From positions 20,607,901-20,671,900 of the forward strand of contig OX291549.1 of assembly GCA_946406115.1 (NCBI GenBank): 64,000 bases of DNA, read 5' to 3'. Source of the DNA: Apoda limacodes. Its lineage: Eukaryota > Arthropoda > Insecta > Lepidoptera > Limacodidae. Below the pieces are notes generated by a model. It had not been told where the DNA came from, searched no databases, and saw nothing but the letters and a program-made list of their open reading frames with translations. Positions 1-10,959 of the stretch are shown in pieces. A program made the translations under genes and the position numbers. How positions within the stretch are numbered: position 1 is the first letter of the stretch; each line of letters starts with the position of its first letter.

Positions 1-367
1 TGCCATTTTTTTAAATAAAAGCACGTTACACCTTCTTTATTTCTTTTGCCGTCAAAATGTAACACGCTTCAATGAAAATAAGGTTTTTTTTTTATTTTAG
101 GTTAACAATCAAATGCCCATACGAAAACGTGAATCAAACTTTATATGGTCCCTTGAAATTACAGTAGCGAATTCAAATTTTCTCCCCTCCACGAATTTCA
201 ACGTTAGCGCGTTTTAAACGTGAAACATAAACGATTGATAGGTACATTATATCCCATTTTTGCCATCAAACACACTTTTTTTTTTAAGTGTGTTACATTT
301 GGCGGCAAGAGAAAAAAGAAGATGTAACGCGCTTTTATTTTAAAAAAATAGGATATAATGTACCCAT
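1..367. mobile_element. Inverted-repeat (MITE-like) element at window edge
   Basis: Bases 5-70 are the inverted complement of about 284-350. Both arms share a GTAACR-CGCTT-type core, a TTTTGCCG segment and the TTTTATTT run. A second inverted pair, reading GGTACATTATATCC at about 241 and GGATATAATGTACC at about 350, brackets the right arm, so one palindrome may be nested in another. There is no coding capacity. The left edge touches the window start, so the true boundary is unknown. It is probably a non-autonomous DNA transposon; the family was not identified. Confidence 0.55.
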
Positions 368-1207
368 AAAATGTTATTATTTCTTAACAGAATTGAATTA
401 TTTTTAACTTTTTAGGTTTTTTATTTACAAAGAATAAAATCTTGTTTTTAAATTTTTATTTTTAACTTTTAAGTATTTATGATTCGGGATTTTTGATCAT
501 GTTGTTCCCACGAGTATATAGGACAAAAACGGTCCATCGTCCATTGTACGGGGATAAGGGCTTTAGTACAACAGGGTTCACCCTGGTATCCTGAGGCGCA
601 ACGTAAGCGATATGACATATTTGTACACACTCATACCATTCAGCCCTCGGCACGTTCTCACCTTGGCATTGGGTCATCCATCTAATCAAATAGAATTCCC
701 CAAATCTGATTGGATTGATATAGATATTATCTAAGACCAAATAACTGATCAAGACGAATCAAACGAGCCCAAAATCGGTGGGATTGTGTCATTTTATTAC
801 GGACTTCCTATACTCTGGATACCATCCAGAGACAAAGTACCCGTCAAGACAAATTATACGAGCCTAAAATCGATGGATTTATATCGTTAACAGTACACAA
901 GTAGGTACAAACTACTTACGAATACCTACGTATTACCATTAGATATAACTTTTAAAAATTCAGTAAGGCAAGACGTAGGTATATAAATGCTAATTATTTT
1001 ATTTTAACAGAATAATATAAAGTTTGTTAACAAAAGTGTAGGTCATAAAGTGTAGGTGTCGTTAGAGATTGTGTCGTATTGTGTTACAATCGCATGTGTT
1101 AAAATGCGTATGTATATGCGTCTAATGCATTTTCAGGTATCTGGCATTCACCCACTGCCCACTATCGCACTTAGTCAATTATAAATTTACTATTTTTAGT
1201 CCGTAAC
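368..1207. other. Unassigned stretch with one unexplained ORF
   Basis: No recognised gene. A minus-strand open frame of 91 codons (752 to 477) is clearly richer in G+C than its surroundings but matches no family I know. Two imperfect direct repeats containing ACGAGCC(C/T)AAAATCG lie at about 760-790 and 855-885, which suggests degraded transposon sequence. If the lectin gene continues past its last visible exon, its next exon should lie here or off the window, but no CTLD motif was seen. Confidence 0.4.
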
Positions 1208-1455
1208 ATAATAAATAAATAAATATTTTTGGACATTACACACAGCGCCGTCTATCCCCAAAGTAAGCAAAGCTTGTGTTATGGGTACCAGACAACGGAT
1301 ATAAATAAATACATACACATCATACATAAGTACACCCACACTCAAGACAAACACAAATGTTTAACACATAAATGTTTGTCCAGTGCGGGAATCGAACCCA
1401 CACCCTCTGCACGGCAGTCCATCACACTACCAACTAGGCTGCGAGGGAGCCAAAA
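1208..1455 (-). repeat. tRNA-derived SINE, copy 1
   Basis: On the minus strand the sequence begins near 1453 with a tRNA-like head. The A-box region is GCCTAGTTGGTAGTGTGATG at about 1440-1420, and the B box GGTTCGATTCC is at 1398-1388. A tRNA-unrelated body follows, then an (AAATA/TTTATT)-rich tail at 1208-1225. The same sequence recurs at 12970-13231, which marks it as dispersed rather than a functional tRNA. Short open frames across it on both strands are artefacts. Confidence 0.8.
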
Positions 1456-1797
1456 TAATGCACGGTTATTAACTTCTAAAACCCACAAATAATTTAATAG
1501 ATTTTTTAAATACAAAGTTTTATTTTGTTTTTTTCTGACATAAGATAAAAAACTATTAAAAAAAAAAAACAATTAAATAAATATATTGTGATCTATCTTG
1601 TAAGAAAAAAAAAATATTAAGGTACTCTTTACTCTGCTGAATAAATATACAATTAAATGTTTAGACTAATATTTGGAAAAGTTGACAAACGAATAAAATA
1701 TTATACTTAAAATTCACCATCTAGTACTGGCGAGTTGAAAAGGCCAAAAAACACATTCTGTTGTGTTTAGTTTAGAACACACTAAATTTTAATTTAC

Positions 1798-1992
1798 CTG
1801 TTTCGGGTTGATCACAAATAACATTTTCCTTGGATGTATCAATTGTCTTCTTACATATGAATGGAAAATTTTCGCCACACTGTACGTCATTATACACCCC
1901 ATCGCGGTAAAGTACAACGCAATTCTCATTACCATTTGCGTTATTTGGTTGTCCGGGACGCCAAATGTTATATACGTTCCATACTGGGCCAC
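1798..1992 (-). CDS. C-type lectin exon D: second half of CTLD-2
   Basis: This exon is preceded by acceptor ATTGAAATCAG and followed by donor CAG|GTAAAT. It completes the Gly codon left by exon C (phase 1 to phase 1) and encodes the Ca2+/sugar-binding half of the second CTLD. Visible are W-R-P-G-QPN-N, then E-N-C, Y-N-D-V-Q-C, and the closing F-P-F-I-C-K-K. The sugar motif is QPN rather than the EPN of CTLD-1. After the domain comes a linker of about 17 residues with an extra Cys (V-I-C-D). The 3' end is a donor, not a stop codon, so at least one more exon should follow to the left. That exon was not found. Confidence 0.9.
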
Positions 1993-3134
1993 CTGATTTC
2001 AATTAATACAAGCTTTTACAACACTTATATATTAACTTATAGAATAAAAAATCAAAACCTATGAAAATAATTAATTTTTTGAAGTACGCGATTATATCTG
2101 CTCGCTACGCCTTACTTACTAAGCTAGCTATCCCAGTAATACGCACAGTGGTAGAGTGTGCGGCTGACATGTTACAGGTCTCGAGTTCGACTACCGGTAA
2201 GGGGCAATCAACATTGTTACAATTTGTTTGTAAAGTTGTCTAGACTCTGGTTTGTGCCCGACACGGCGATAGGTAAAACAGGACCATCGGTAAAACAGTG
2301 TAACAGCTATGACCACCCTTTCGGTAATAAAGTATCGTGATGGTATATTTATTTTAGTATTATACTAAATGTAGCTTACTAATGCCGCCGTTTTAAGTAT
2401 TTTAATGATCTAATCGAACTTTAAACTCATCTATAATTTCTATCTTCTTATCTATCCTCTCAAAATGATGTATTTTGGGAAGCTGAGATTTTGGACCTAC
2501 CGATTTATTTTCATGTTGTCGTATCTAAGTATCTAATATGTAAAACCGGATTTTATTTTAACTCAAATCGGTCAAACTCAAAGAATAGTTAAGATTGATT
2601 CGATGTTGGAGTTACGTTTTGATTTAAAAAAATATACTTGCTTTAAAAATACATCAAGAAAATTATTTATGAAAGATTTCACAAAGATTAATAAAATCTA
2701 TTACTCATGTTATGTGCTAATATTAATCATATATAAGCAGTTTTAAACGTTTTAAAGAAAAGTAATTCAGTTTGCAAGCTAACTCTACTTTTACCAGAAT
2801 TCAATTAACTTCTTGGCCAATGGAAATTTAATTCCAAAACCAGGTCAAAATCCATTAAAAAATATTGCTTCTCGTGTTCAGCAATTTTTTACAAAATAGG
2901 CATATATAATTTGCCATTAACATTTGGCAAGGATCCATTAAAAGCATCAGAAAATACTTTGATTAATTTTTTTAAATTAAAAAATGTTTTTATTCTTTAA
3001 ATAAAATACAAAATCGGGAATTTTATAGACAAAGACGTATGTTGAGCTTTTGTTTGAATAAAAACTATAAATAACAATTAAATCTAATAAAATAAAAAAA
3101 TCTAATTAGACTAAAATAAAAATAACGAACTTAC
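1993..3134 (-). other. Lectin intron C-D, holding a SINE
   Basis: This 1142 bp intron separates the two halves of CTLD-2. The matching intron in CTLD-1 is only 475 bp. Part of the extra length is a plus-strand tRNA-like SINE at about 2125-2330. The rest is AT-rich sequence with no recognised feature. Confidence 0.75.
2125..2335 (+). repeat. tRNA-derived SINE-like repeat
   Basis: A split RNA polymerase III-type promoter is visible. The A-box-like ACGCACAGTGG is at about 2141-2151, and the B-box-like GGTCTCGAGTTCGACTACC is at 2177-2195. The spacing suits a tRNA head, but no acceptor stem closes around it, so it is not a tRNA gene. The 3' body (to about 2335) has repeated GGTAAAACAG strings. 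Only one copy was seen in this window. Confidence 0.55.
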
Positions 3135-3389
3135 CATCAATTGTAACAAATGATCCTTTAGTTGAACTTGTAATACCAACAAATACTTTATCAAAAGGTT
3201 GCGTTTGGTTCCAAACTTCCATAACGACGTTAGCTTCACATTTATTTTTTGGATAAAACAAAGTAGCCCCTTCTTTCTTACACATATCATTGGCATCTCT
3301 CCAATTTTGAGCTATTGTATGTATTTTGTAGAAACCGTGAGTTTCTTCCAAATACTTGTAGTCTTTTCTAAATTGTATACCTTTTTCAA
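3135..3389 (-). CDS. C-type lectin exon C: first half of CTLD-2
   Basis: The exon runs from acceptor TTATTAG to donor GATG|GTAAGT and is in frame with exons B and D. It encodes about 85 residues. In order these are a short linker, F-R-K-D-Y-K-Y, F-Y-K-I-H, the domain's first cysteine (N-D-M-C-K-K-E-G), F-Y-P-K-N-K-C-E-A with an additional cysteine, and V-F-V-G-I-T in the place of the conserved WIGL strand. It is clearly paralogous to exon A, and both are phase 1. This exon pair pattern, duplicated in tandem, is what immulectin-type genes show. Confidence 0.92.
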
Positions 3390-3843
3390 CTAATAAAAAA
3401 ATCTGATGAATATTTATAGAAATAATTTACCGGGTGTAAATGATTTCAGTGTTTTATTTTGTGTCGGGCAAACTTATACCATGATTCAGTACATGATTCT
3501 GAACCTCTTGGCGTTTAAGCTTTTGAAGGTTTTTACATTAAGTTTATTTTGTTTTACTGACAACATTAAAAAAATTCCGTGTTTCTGAACTCAATTTTCT
3601 AGTAAAAATAAATTACTTATCGTTTTTATTACGTTTTTCGTTATAATGGAGCGGAAGAAAAATCTTAGACTTTTTTTTAGCTTTTACCTTTTTGTTTTTG
3701 TTTGAATACATTTTTACAGTCATTTTGATCAGTTTTCATCTATGCATCATTCCAACTCCAAGGTTGTGTACTAAGTCTATGGTATAAATTTGCGATACCC
3801 TTTTTATAAATTTCGTATTTAGTTCAGACACTTGAAAACTAAC

Positions 3844-4041
3844 CCTTTTCTTCAGATTTGTCACAAGGCGTTTCCTTCTGGTTTGCATCAAGTTTCTTTT
3901 TACATATGAACGGAAAGGTTTCACCACATTGTACATCATTTATGGTTCCATCCCGAAGTAGCACAACACAACCTTCGTCACCACTTGCATTGTTTGGTTC
4001 TCCAGGTCGCCATTCACTATATGTGTCCAAAATGGAACGTC
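3844..4041 (-). CDS. C-type lectin exon B: second half of CTLD-1
   Basis: The acceptor is TTTAAG and the donor GG|GTTAGT. The first two bases complete the Gly codon begun in exon A. Visible are E-W-R-P-G-EPN-N, the mannose-type motif; E-G-C, I-N-D-V-Q-C and F-P-F-I-C-K-K. A linker follows with one further Cys (T-P-C-D-K), leading into exon C. The usual WND triplet is reduced to I-N-D, as in CTLD-2 (Y-N-D). The exon is 198 bp against 195 bp for exon D. Confidence 0.92.
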
Positions 4042-4516
4042 CTTAAACAAAAGGATTTGTAAAAAATAGTGGTGATCAGATATAATATATTTTCTGTGCG
4101 TTCCACTGATTTGCATATTTATATTCATTTGTTTGTTACTAATTTTAAAATATTAGCTTTTTATCTATAGGCACACTGGTTTTGTAAATATCATTAATCT
4201 GTTTTATTTTCTCTAATATGGCAACACTAGCTTTGATAACTATGCACGTGTATAATATTATATGGTACATATTTTTTTATTTTAGTTTGTTTTCCTTATT
4301 ATGTTAACCTATTTATAAACTTCAGCATTCGTTTCAAGATTTTCTTAATACACTTGATCATGGTAATTTTTTATGAAAGAACACCGGTTTTTTTTTTATA
4401 AAAACTGGGTATCCAAATGTGATTCCTTGAAAAAAATTAATATATAATAAAACTGACATTTTACTAAGGGGAAAAAAACTGGTGTAGTGGTGTTAATCAA
4501 AAATTTACGGTCTTAC

Positions 4517-4774
4517 CATCGACAGTTTCAAATATTCCTTGCACACGGCTTGAAACCCCAATGAATGTCCAGCCAATGGTTTGTGTTTGACTCCAATAGT
4601 TGAGCACCGCTTTGGCTTCACACTTATTAGCCGGATAAAACAAAGTAGTTCCTTCTGAGTTGCAAGTATTAATAGCATCTTGCCAACTACGTCGTTCCGT
4701 ATTGAATTTATAGAAGCTTTTTGTCTCATCTACATATCTATAATCTTCTCGGAAACTTGGATCCTGTTGGCCAT
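4517..4774 (-). CDS. C-type lectin (immulectin-like) exon A: first half of CTLD-1
   Basis: First recognisable exon of a secreted-type, two-CTLD lectin on the minus strand (order A 4774-4517, B 4041-3844, C 3389-3135, D 1992-1798). The acceptor is TTTACAG and the donor GATG|GTAAGA. It encodes about 86 residues: F-R-E-D-Y-R-Y, S-F-Y-K-F, C1 in I-N-T-C-N-S-E-G, F-Y-P-A-N-K-C-E-A with an extra cysteine, and W-T-F-I-G-V-S (WIGL strand). Lepidopteran immulectins carry two tandem CTLDs, bind microbial carbohydrate in haemolymph and promote agglutination, haemocyte encapsulation or prophenoloxidase activation. That role is inferred from family. A signal-peptide exon must lie further right but was not recognised up to about 12 kb. 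Confidence 0.9.
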
Positions 4775-5588
4775 CTGTAAATTTTTGTAAAGATGTAATT
4801 GAACAGTATCTAACAGTAAGACCTCATTATAGGTCATTAAAATAATCAGCTTAAATTTTAAATTAATTGCGTAGTAAAAACATATTATGAGTCAATACCT
4901 TATGTATTACTAACTCTAAGTCGGAACAACTAACTAGTCTTGTCTCTTGTTAAGTAATATTATTAAGTCAAATAGATATGTTTCTTCATCTTAGTATAAG
5001 ATCAATGAACTGTTCAACTTATAGTCGTCAGAAACTACCGCACAAGCAATTTCTCTATGCTTTGACATCGATTTTTTTTTTCAATAACTCAACTCCATAT
5101 TGGATCCACCATCTTTAATTTCAAAAAACTAATAAAAGATTTGAATCCAGCAGCTTCGAAAACCTAATAAGAACTAGAACTTAGGTTAATCAAAATCGAA
5201 GAATTTTAAAGATCAAAGAAACGAACCACTGGTTCAATATTTCTGAAAAACTAAACAGTTTGATTCCGGGTGATGGGGGATCGAGATGTCAACAAAGCAA
5301 ACGAACACACATACACACATCACTCTGAAAAAAGAAAACATAATCTCAGAAATTCCGATTTTCGGACCCATTACCGTAACCACTCAGATGTTTAAAATAT
5401 TTTAATAAGTAATTAGAAGCTGTAGCATTAAGTACATTATCAATTTAATTAGCCCCTCATTTCGATTGTCTAAGTAATGTTGATTACATTTCATACTAAA
5501 CCACTTCCGACGAAGTTTTTTCAGTGTTTTAGCCATAATTGTACCTAATTTGTAAAGTTGAATTAAAAAAATTTGGAAAATCCAAAAG
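4775..5588. other. Sequence upstream of lectin exon A
   Basis: AT-rich DNA with no recognised gene or repeat. A minus-strand frame of about 60 codons at 5593-5402 has no credible initiation codon or family resemblance. The first lectin exon (signal peptide, ending in phase 1) might be here, but no hydrophobic ATG-initiated segment followed by a donor was convincing. Confidence 0.4.
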
Positions 5589-6151
5589 TGCACGCCTCAT
5601 AGCGGTCATTCACATTTAAAAAAAATCTAAAACAAAAACTCATGTTTTTTAATATAAAATAACAAATAAGGTGAGGAAAAAATATACTATAAAATAAAAA
5701 TAAAATAAATATATATATATATAGATATACAGTATACAGTGGTATATTAGTTTTTTATAAATTATAATTAAACGACAGTACTTAGAACGCTAATATTAAC
5801 TAGGAATTAGCACAGTGTAATACTTTATATATTAAAAACAAATGTATTCCGGTAAGATGAATTTTTCGACCAATTTCTCTGCCACATACATGGTCACATA
5901 AACACAGACTCACGGACGTCCAAGAATGATTAGTTTTAATGTTATTATTTATTATATTAAACAAATTAATTGTTTATAAAATGTACCATATGTGCTAGAC
6001 AGATTATTTCACTTCATATTAGTGCACTTCATATTATCCTGTAAGTGTTATATTAAAAAAAAAAAACGTCATTTAAGTTTCGAAAGACTGGGTTTTTTGA
6101 CATGTCGAGAGTAGAGCACTACCTCACCGCTCCGCTTATGAGGCGTGCAAT
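5589..6151. mobile_element. MITE-like element with GCACGCCTCATA termini
   Basis: The left end TGCACGCCTCATAGCGG (5589-5605) is matched in inverted orientation by CCGCTTATGAGGCGTGCA (6134-6151), bracketing about 560 bp. The interior is noncoding, with A/T runs and a short (AT)n tract at about 5710-5722. This fits a non-autonomous DNA transposon. No clean target-site duplication was seen, so the superfamily is undetermined. Confidence 0.5.
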
Positions 6152-6326
6152 AATGTTATTTCTAATACTACCATCTAATCATATATAAATAGAGTGCCGC
6201 AGAAATGATTTGTCTGATTCAGCTTGGAAATAAATAAATATCCATTTTTTTTAAGATGAATAAATCATGTATTGGGAATTCAACAGGCATTCGATACGTT
6301 TGGTCACAGATTATATAATACTGTTT

Positions 6327-6347
6327 GGTATGGTATGGTATGGTATG
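6327..6347. repeat. (GGTAT)n microsatellite
   Basis: Four perfect GGTAT units in tandem, an ordinary short pentanucleotide repeat. Confidence 0.85.
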
Positions 6348-6511
6348 ATGTATTGCCGTTATATTTCGCTACGGTAGGGGCATGGCACAGGCATATCCTC
6401 GGCAAAAGGCGGCTTAGTCCACCACTAAATTATAACCGTGAACATTATGTGTTGTTATAGTTTTATTTATTTAATAATATGTAAGTTTTATGCAATAATT
6501 ATTATAATAAT

Positions 6512-6641
6512 AATAATGTTTATTGGCCAAAAAAGGTTAACAATATTTCATTTGTGCATTATAGTACAATAATTAAACAAATAATTGTACTGCAATGCAC
6601 AAATGAAATATCGTTAACCTTTTTGGCCAATAAACATTATT
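6512..6641. repeat. 130 bp near-perfect palindrome (fold-back element)
   Basis: A left arm of about 59 bp (6512-6570) and right arm of about 58 bp (6584-6641) are complementary with roughly five differences around a 13 nt loop. Outer ends read AATAATGTTTATTGGCC and its complement. Transcripts from either strand would form a long hairpin. It is most likely a small fold-back MITE; a small-RNA precursor is possible but untested. Confidence 0.75.
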
Positions 6642-7317
6642 GTTATGATTACTTTTTAAGTGTATCGAAAAATGTCGTATGCCACTCGTAAGCTATGGGC
6701 ATTGACAAGTAGCTTCAGAAGGAATCCCACGCCGATAACCGTGCGTTTGAGCGCTAACAGAGTCGCAGGAAAAGGCTAATTAGACAAAACCTCTAATTTT
6801 CATGTTTTAGTTTTACAAAGAGTTATTATTGGATGCTGGCAATTACCCAGTACTGTAAGTAGGTGAATCGGTCATTTCAAAAAGGGCATTTATGACGACT
6901 TTCTAATTTTACAGGAGAAATAAAAAACGGTTTTTTTTATCTAAACTTCTAAATTTACTTTGTAAAAGAGAAACAACATTCATAAGTGCTGTGTTTTAAA
7001 TGAACACATATTTTTCATTCAAAAATGTCCTTTTTAAAATTAACCTTTGAGTGTATTTGTATCACGTAAATGCCCTTTTCAAAATATACGGAAATTTTAA
7101 TGTTCTAGTATAAACACTTTGTCATGTAAAAGAAGTGCCGTTTTCTCACGGAAAGCTCATTACATATAAAGGGTTTGAATTTAGCTGATAACGGCATAAG
7201 GTTATTTCAAAATGACCAATTCAACTTGTAAAGCAAATTGTAGTTTATTCTCTTGAACATTCATAAGAGGTCCTTGAAATTCATTTGAATAAAAAGATTT
7301 TGAATTTTATTTACATT
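6642..7317. other. Gene-free stretch
   Basis: No gene. A ~50 bp segment at about 6808-6855 (TTTACAAAGAGTTATTATTG onward) recurs with differences at about 8440-8490, so part of this DNA is old repeat. Confidence 0.5.
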
Positions 7318-7744
7318 TAGGGTTCCGTACCCAAAGCGTAATAAGCGGAGCCCTATTACTAAGACTTCGCTGTCCGTCCGTCCGTCTGTCACCAGGCTGT
7401 ATCTCATGAACCGTGATACCTAGACAGTTGAAATTGTTACAGAAGATGTATTTCTGTTGCCGCTATAACAACAAATACAAAAACCAGATTAAAATAAATG
7501 TTTAAGGGGGCTCCCATACAACAAACGTGTTTTTTTGCTCGATATTAATTACGGAAACAGGTAGACGCTTAAATATTCACATAATATTTAGTTATATAGT
7601 CACTTTAAAAATAAATAATTAAATAAAAATAAAACAAATATTTAAGAGGGTATCTCATACAAAAAACGTGATTTTTTTGCCGTTTTTATAGATAAAGGTA
7701 CGGAAACCTTCGTGCGCGAGTCCGACTTGCACTTGGCCGATTTT
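7318..7744 (+). repeat. Lepidopteran interspersed repeat (GGGTTCCGTACCC family), copy 1
   Basis: Starts TAGGGTTCCGTACCC, contains a (GTCC/GTCY)n tract at about 7370-7390 and a TCTCATGAACCGTGATACC segment, and ends CGTGCGCGAGTCCGACTTGC-ACTTGGCCGATTTT. The same sequence recurs at 9405-9646 (internally deleted) and 14520-14950, with tail scraps near 10460-10505 and 16630-16670. From memory, (GTCY)n-bearing repeats of this kind are very abundant in Lepidoptera; I do not assign a formal family name. Confidence 0.85.
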
Positions 7745-9404
7745 CTGATTATCATTTAAACGGTCAGCTAAGGTTTACAGCGGCTCTAAATTTATTTTAT
7801 CAGCAAACAAAGTGAATTAAGCTTATAAAATAACTACATTGATAATTAAAAAACTTAAGTAAACTGGGCAGCCAGAAAATTTATGTTGTTAGGAAATTAA
7901 ATATATATGACCAGATATCTGGATATTTTCTAATAATACTTGATTAAGTGGTTTTTTTTTATGATCGACAAAAACACTTTACGCTGTCAAAATAACTTTT
8001 TAGATGATTCATTAAAAATATTACCATTTATTTACTTGCCAATATTTTTTTATTATTACAAAAATAATCGGGGTTTCTGTCTTGCGTGTGTTAAACACGT
8101 TTGACTGCGTTATTACCAGTGTTAGGTAGTGGGTTATTCTCAATTATTCGGTGGGCTTACCGAAACTACTTTCTCGCACAGCTAATTTTGTAACTGACAA
8201 TAATCAAGATATTAAAGCTAGTGATAAGCTATTATTAATTATTATTATTATTTACGTTTACTTTTTACCACTACCATATTTATTCTAGAGACAATACGCT
8301 TCACGTGGTGTGACCCCTGTGCAGTCTGATAAATAATAGGCAATTAAAATATTACTTGAGTTTTGATTATTTTTTTTAATTTAACTTTTTACACTGTAAA
8401 GCTTCTTTGTCAATTGGTTGAGTATAACTTGTTTCGTTTGTAGTTTTATAAAGAGTAACTATAGAATGCCGGCAATAACCCAGTATTATAATTTAGTTTT
8501 TAAAGACAATTCTGTTCATTTTCCTATTATATAACAGAAGAGTAATGAAGAGTAAATAAATTGTTCACCTTACGCCCATGTTACGGTAGCGAAACGGCCA
8601 AGCCACATATTTTGACTTAGGTGTAGAGTTTGTAAAGTAGAGTTAAGGCGTGGAGAATTAGAAGCTTGGCTCAACATGAGATCTGATATCTTTTTGACAG
8701 TGCGAGCCATATGGTCTTATCTTGGCAACATTTTACATGAAAATGTTTTTGGTGGGATTCCACTTCTCTTTGTAAGTTGCTTATGACAATATGCATAAGT
8801 CGATTGGTTTACTATGTCATCAGATTTTTAAGTCCTCTCTGATACAGTTGATTACGATTTTTATATAACACCAACTGGGGTATACAGTATTGTGATAACC
8901 CATCTCCATAGAAGTTTTCTTTTGTAAATACTAGTCACCATATTTTAATTTTCAAAGAAGTATATATTAATATCCTGAAACCTGACGAAAGCCCCATGTA
9001 CACTTTTATCCACTAGTCTAAGGAGAAAGGGATGATTGTTTTAAAAACCTGAAACCCGAATTAGTAATAAGAAGTCTGTGTTGTATATTTTTCAGATCAT
9101 CATCATTAAAAGGTTGGGAGGTCATGTACTAAAAATCCTGAAATATGTATTTTGTTATTTATAACAAGGAGTCCCTATATAAATTTTCAGACCTCTAGCA
9201 TAAGAATTCAAACAAGAATTCATAAAAAGTCTCATACAAACTTCTATCCTCTTGTTTGAGGAGTTGGGGGTTAAAAGTTCTAAGTTTTAGAATTTTGTTA
9301 TTGTTCGTGTACTAAAACCAAATTCAGCGTTCTAGGCCTTCAAATAGTAGTTACCTCAAGAATTTTAATAATCATCAGTGAGTCAGTGACGAAATCAGGT
9401 TTTT
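7745..9404. other. Gene-free, old repeat-like DNA
   Basis: No coding region recognised. The text from about 8730 to 9360 (GGTGGGATTCCACTTCTC onward) reads like a decayed interspersed element leading into the next GGGTTCCGTACCC copy, but no termini could be fixed. Confidence 0.4.
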
Positions 9405-9646
9405 AGGGTTCCGTACCCGTTTAAGGAGGCTCCCATATCGATATTGATACCGGTCACAGGTAGACGCTTGAAATATTCACAGAATATTTAGTTATACATT
9501 CACTTTAAAAATAAATAGTTAAATTAAAATAAAACAAATATTTATGTTGGGTTCCCATACACCAAACGTGATTTTTTTGTCGTTTTTATAGATAATGTAC
9601 GGAACCCTTCGTGCGCGAGTCCGACTTGCACTTGGCCGATTTTTAA
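9405..9646 (+). repeat. GGGTTCCGTACCC-family repeat, copy 2 (internally deleted)
   Basis: The conserved first 15 bp run directly into the GGCTCCCATA segment, skipping about 170 bp present in copies 1 and 3. The (GTCC)n tract is among the lost bases. The 3' end CGTGCGCGAGTCCGACTTGC is intact. Confidence 0.8.
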
Positions 9647-10249
9647 ATATCAATTATATGCAACTGAAACTTTATATGTTTAATAAGTCCACTATTGACA
9701 TCATATTCTCATCATTTATTATCTGATAAAACCAAACCCCGTTATGAGGGTTCAAAAAACGACGAAGCGCTTCAAGAAAGAGCTAAGAACTCGTTTTGAT
9801 AGGTAAAGCTAGAAGCCTTGCTAGATAAAGGTTACCTGACACTAAGCTAAAAGTTTTATATCTCAAAAAGACAAAAAAAATTATAGACAATAATATATCT
9901 AATATAGATAGGTAAGTAAGTAAATATAAAAAAAAATATATGAATATTTTATTATTTAAGTCTATCTTTTATTTATCTTGTATATAAGAATACCCCATTT
10001 TTAATAAAAACATATAGTCGGGCTTTTAGAGTAAAATGTTCTATTAAATATAAGGCCTATTGCGGCTTTTATGTTTTTGGACCCGGCAACCCTATACCTT
10101 AAACCAACTCTCGCCGCCATTATATATTTCCTCTGCCTACAAAGCGTGTTCCAAAAATATTGATCTTAGAAGAATAAATGTACTATATTATGTCTGGAGT
10201 TTTAGCAGGTAATTTAGCTAAAAGTGTTGTCTTTTAACAGAAATTTATA

Positions 10250-10725
10250 TTATAAAAATGAATCCCTATTTTCCTTGGTCACGCCCTCACGCTTGAACGG
10301 CTAGACCGATTTCGCTAATTCTTTTTCTGCTGTGTTTTTATTGTCAGGAGAATTCTTATGAAAAAAAATACGCGCACTAAGGGTAAACCGAATTTAATGA
10401 AATTATGGTAAGTTGTTATGCACACGCCGGGGAAGGTTTCTGAGAAGGAAGTAAAGGGTCAAGTGCGAGTTGGACAGGGTCAAGTGTGAGTCGGACTCGC
10501 GCAATAATGGTAAACCGATTTTAATGAAATTTTGGTAAGTTGCTATGCACATGCCGGGAAAGGTTTCTGTGTTAGTACAACCCTTTCACAATAGGTTGTT
10601 GCGGCAGTTGTTTAAAAAAAAAACCACGTTAATAGCTACCTACCTACCCTTTGTTGTAACAGATGGCGCTACAGTGCATCAACTTTACAGGCAGAACAAA
10701 GTCTGCCGGGCCAGCTAGTGCTTAA
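10250..10725. repeat. Retroposon tail-like repeat
   Basis: Contains GAACGGCTAGACCGATTT near 10293 and ends GCCGGGCCAGCTAGT near 10720. The same pair of motifs bounds another remnant at 52290-52455. The interior (10370-10560) has a duplicated AAACCGA(A/T)TTTAATGAAAT segment and a scrap of the GGGTTCCGTACCC-family tail. It is probably the degenerate 3' part of a non-LTR element or a SINE. Confidence 0.5.
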
Positions 10726-10959
10726 TAAAACTCACATAGGTATATATTATCCCTATATTCTAAAAACCATACAAAATATTCATCAAAGATCTTATATTTT
10801 TAAAATACGCTTTGTTTAGTTACTTGTCTGCAGTTAGCCCCTTAAATTGTGTTTTTGAAAAAAGAATTAGGTACATGGCAAAAAAAAAATTGAAAATTTC
10901 TTTACACTAAGAGATTATAATTTCTTGAGATATTTGTAACTGTGAAAATTAAATTCATT

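Noticed and set aside
1380..1455. tRNA-like sequence (also 13140-13230 and 2125-2200)
   Set aside because: A and B boxes are present but the cloverleaf does not close, and two of the three are copies of one longer dispersed sequence with an A/T-rich tail. They are SINE heads, not tRNA genes.
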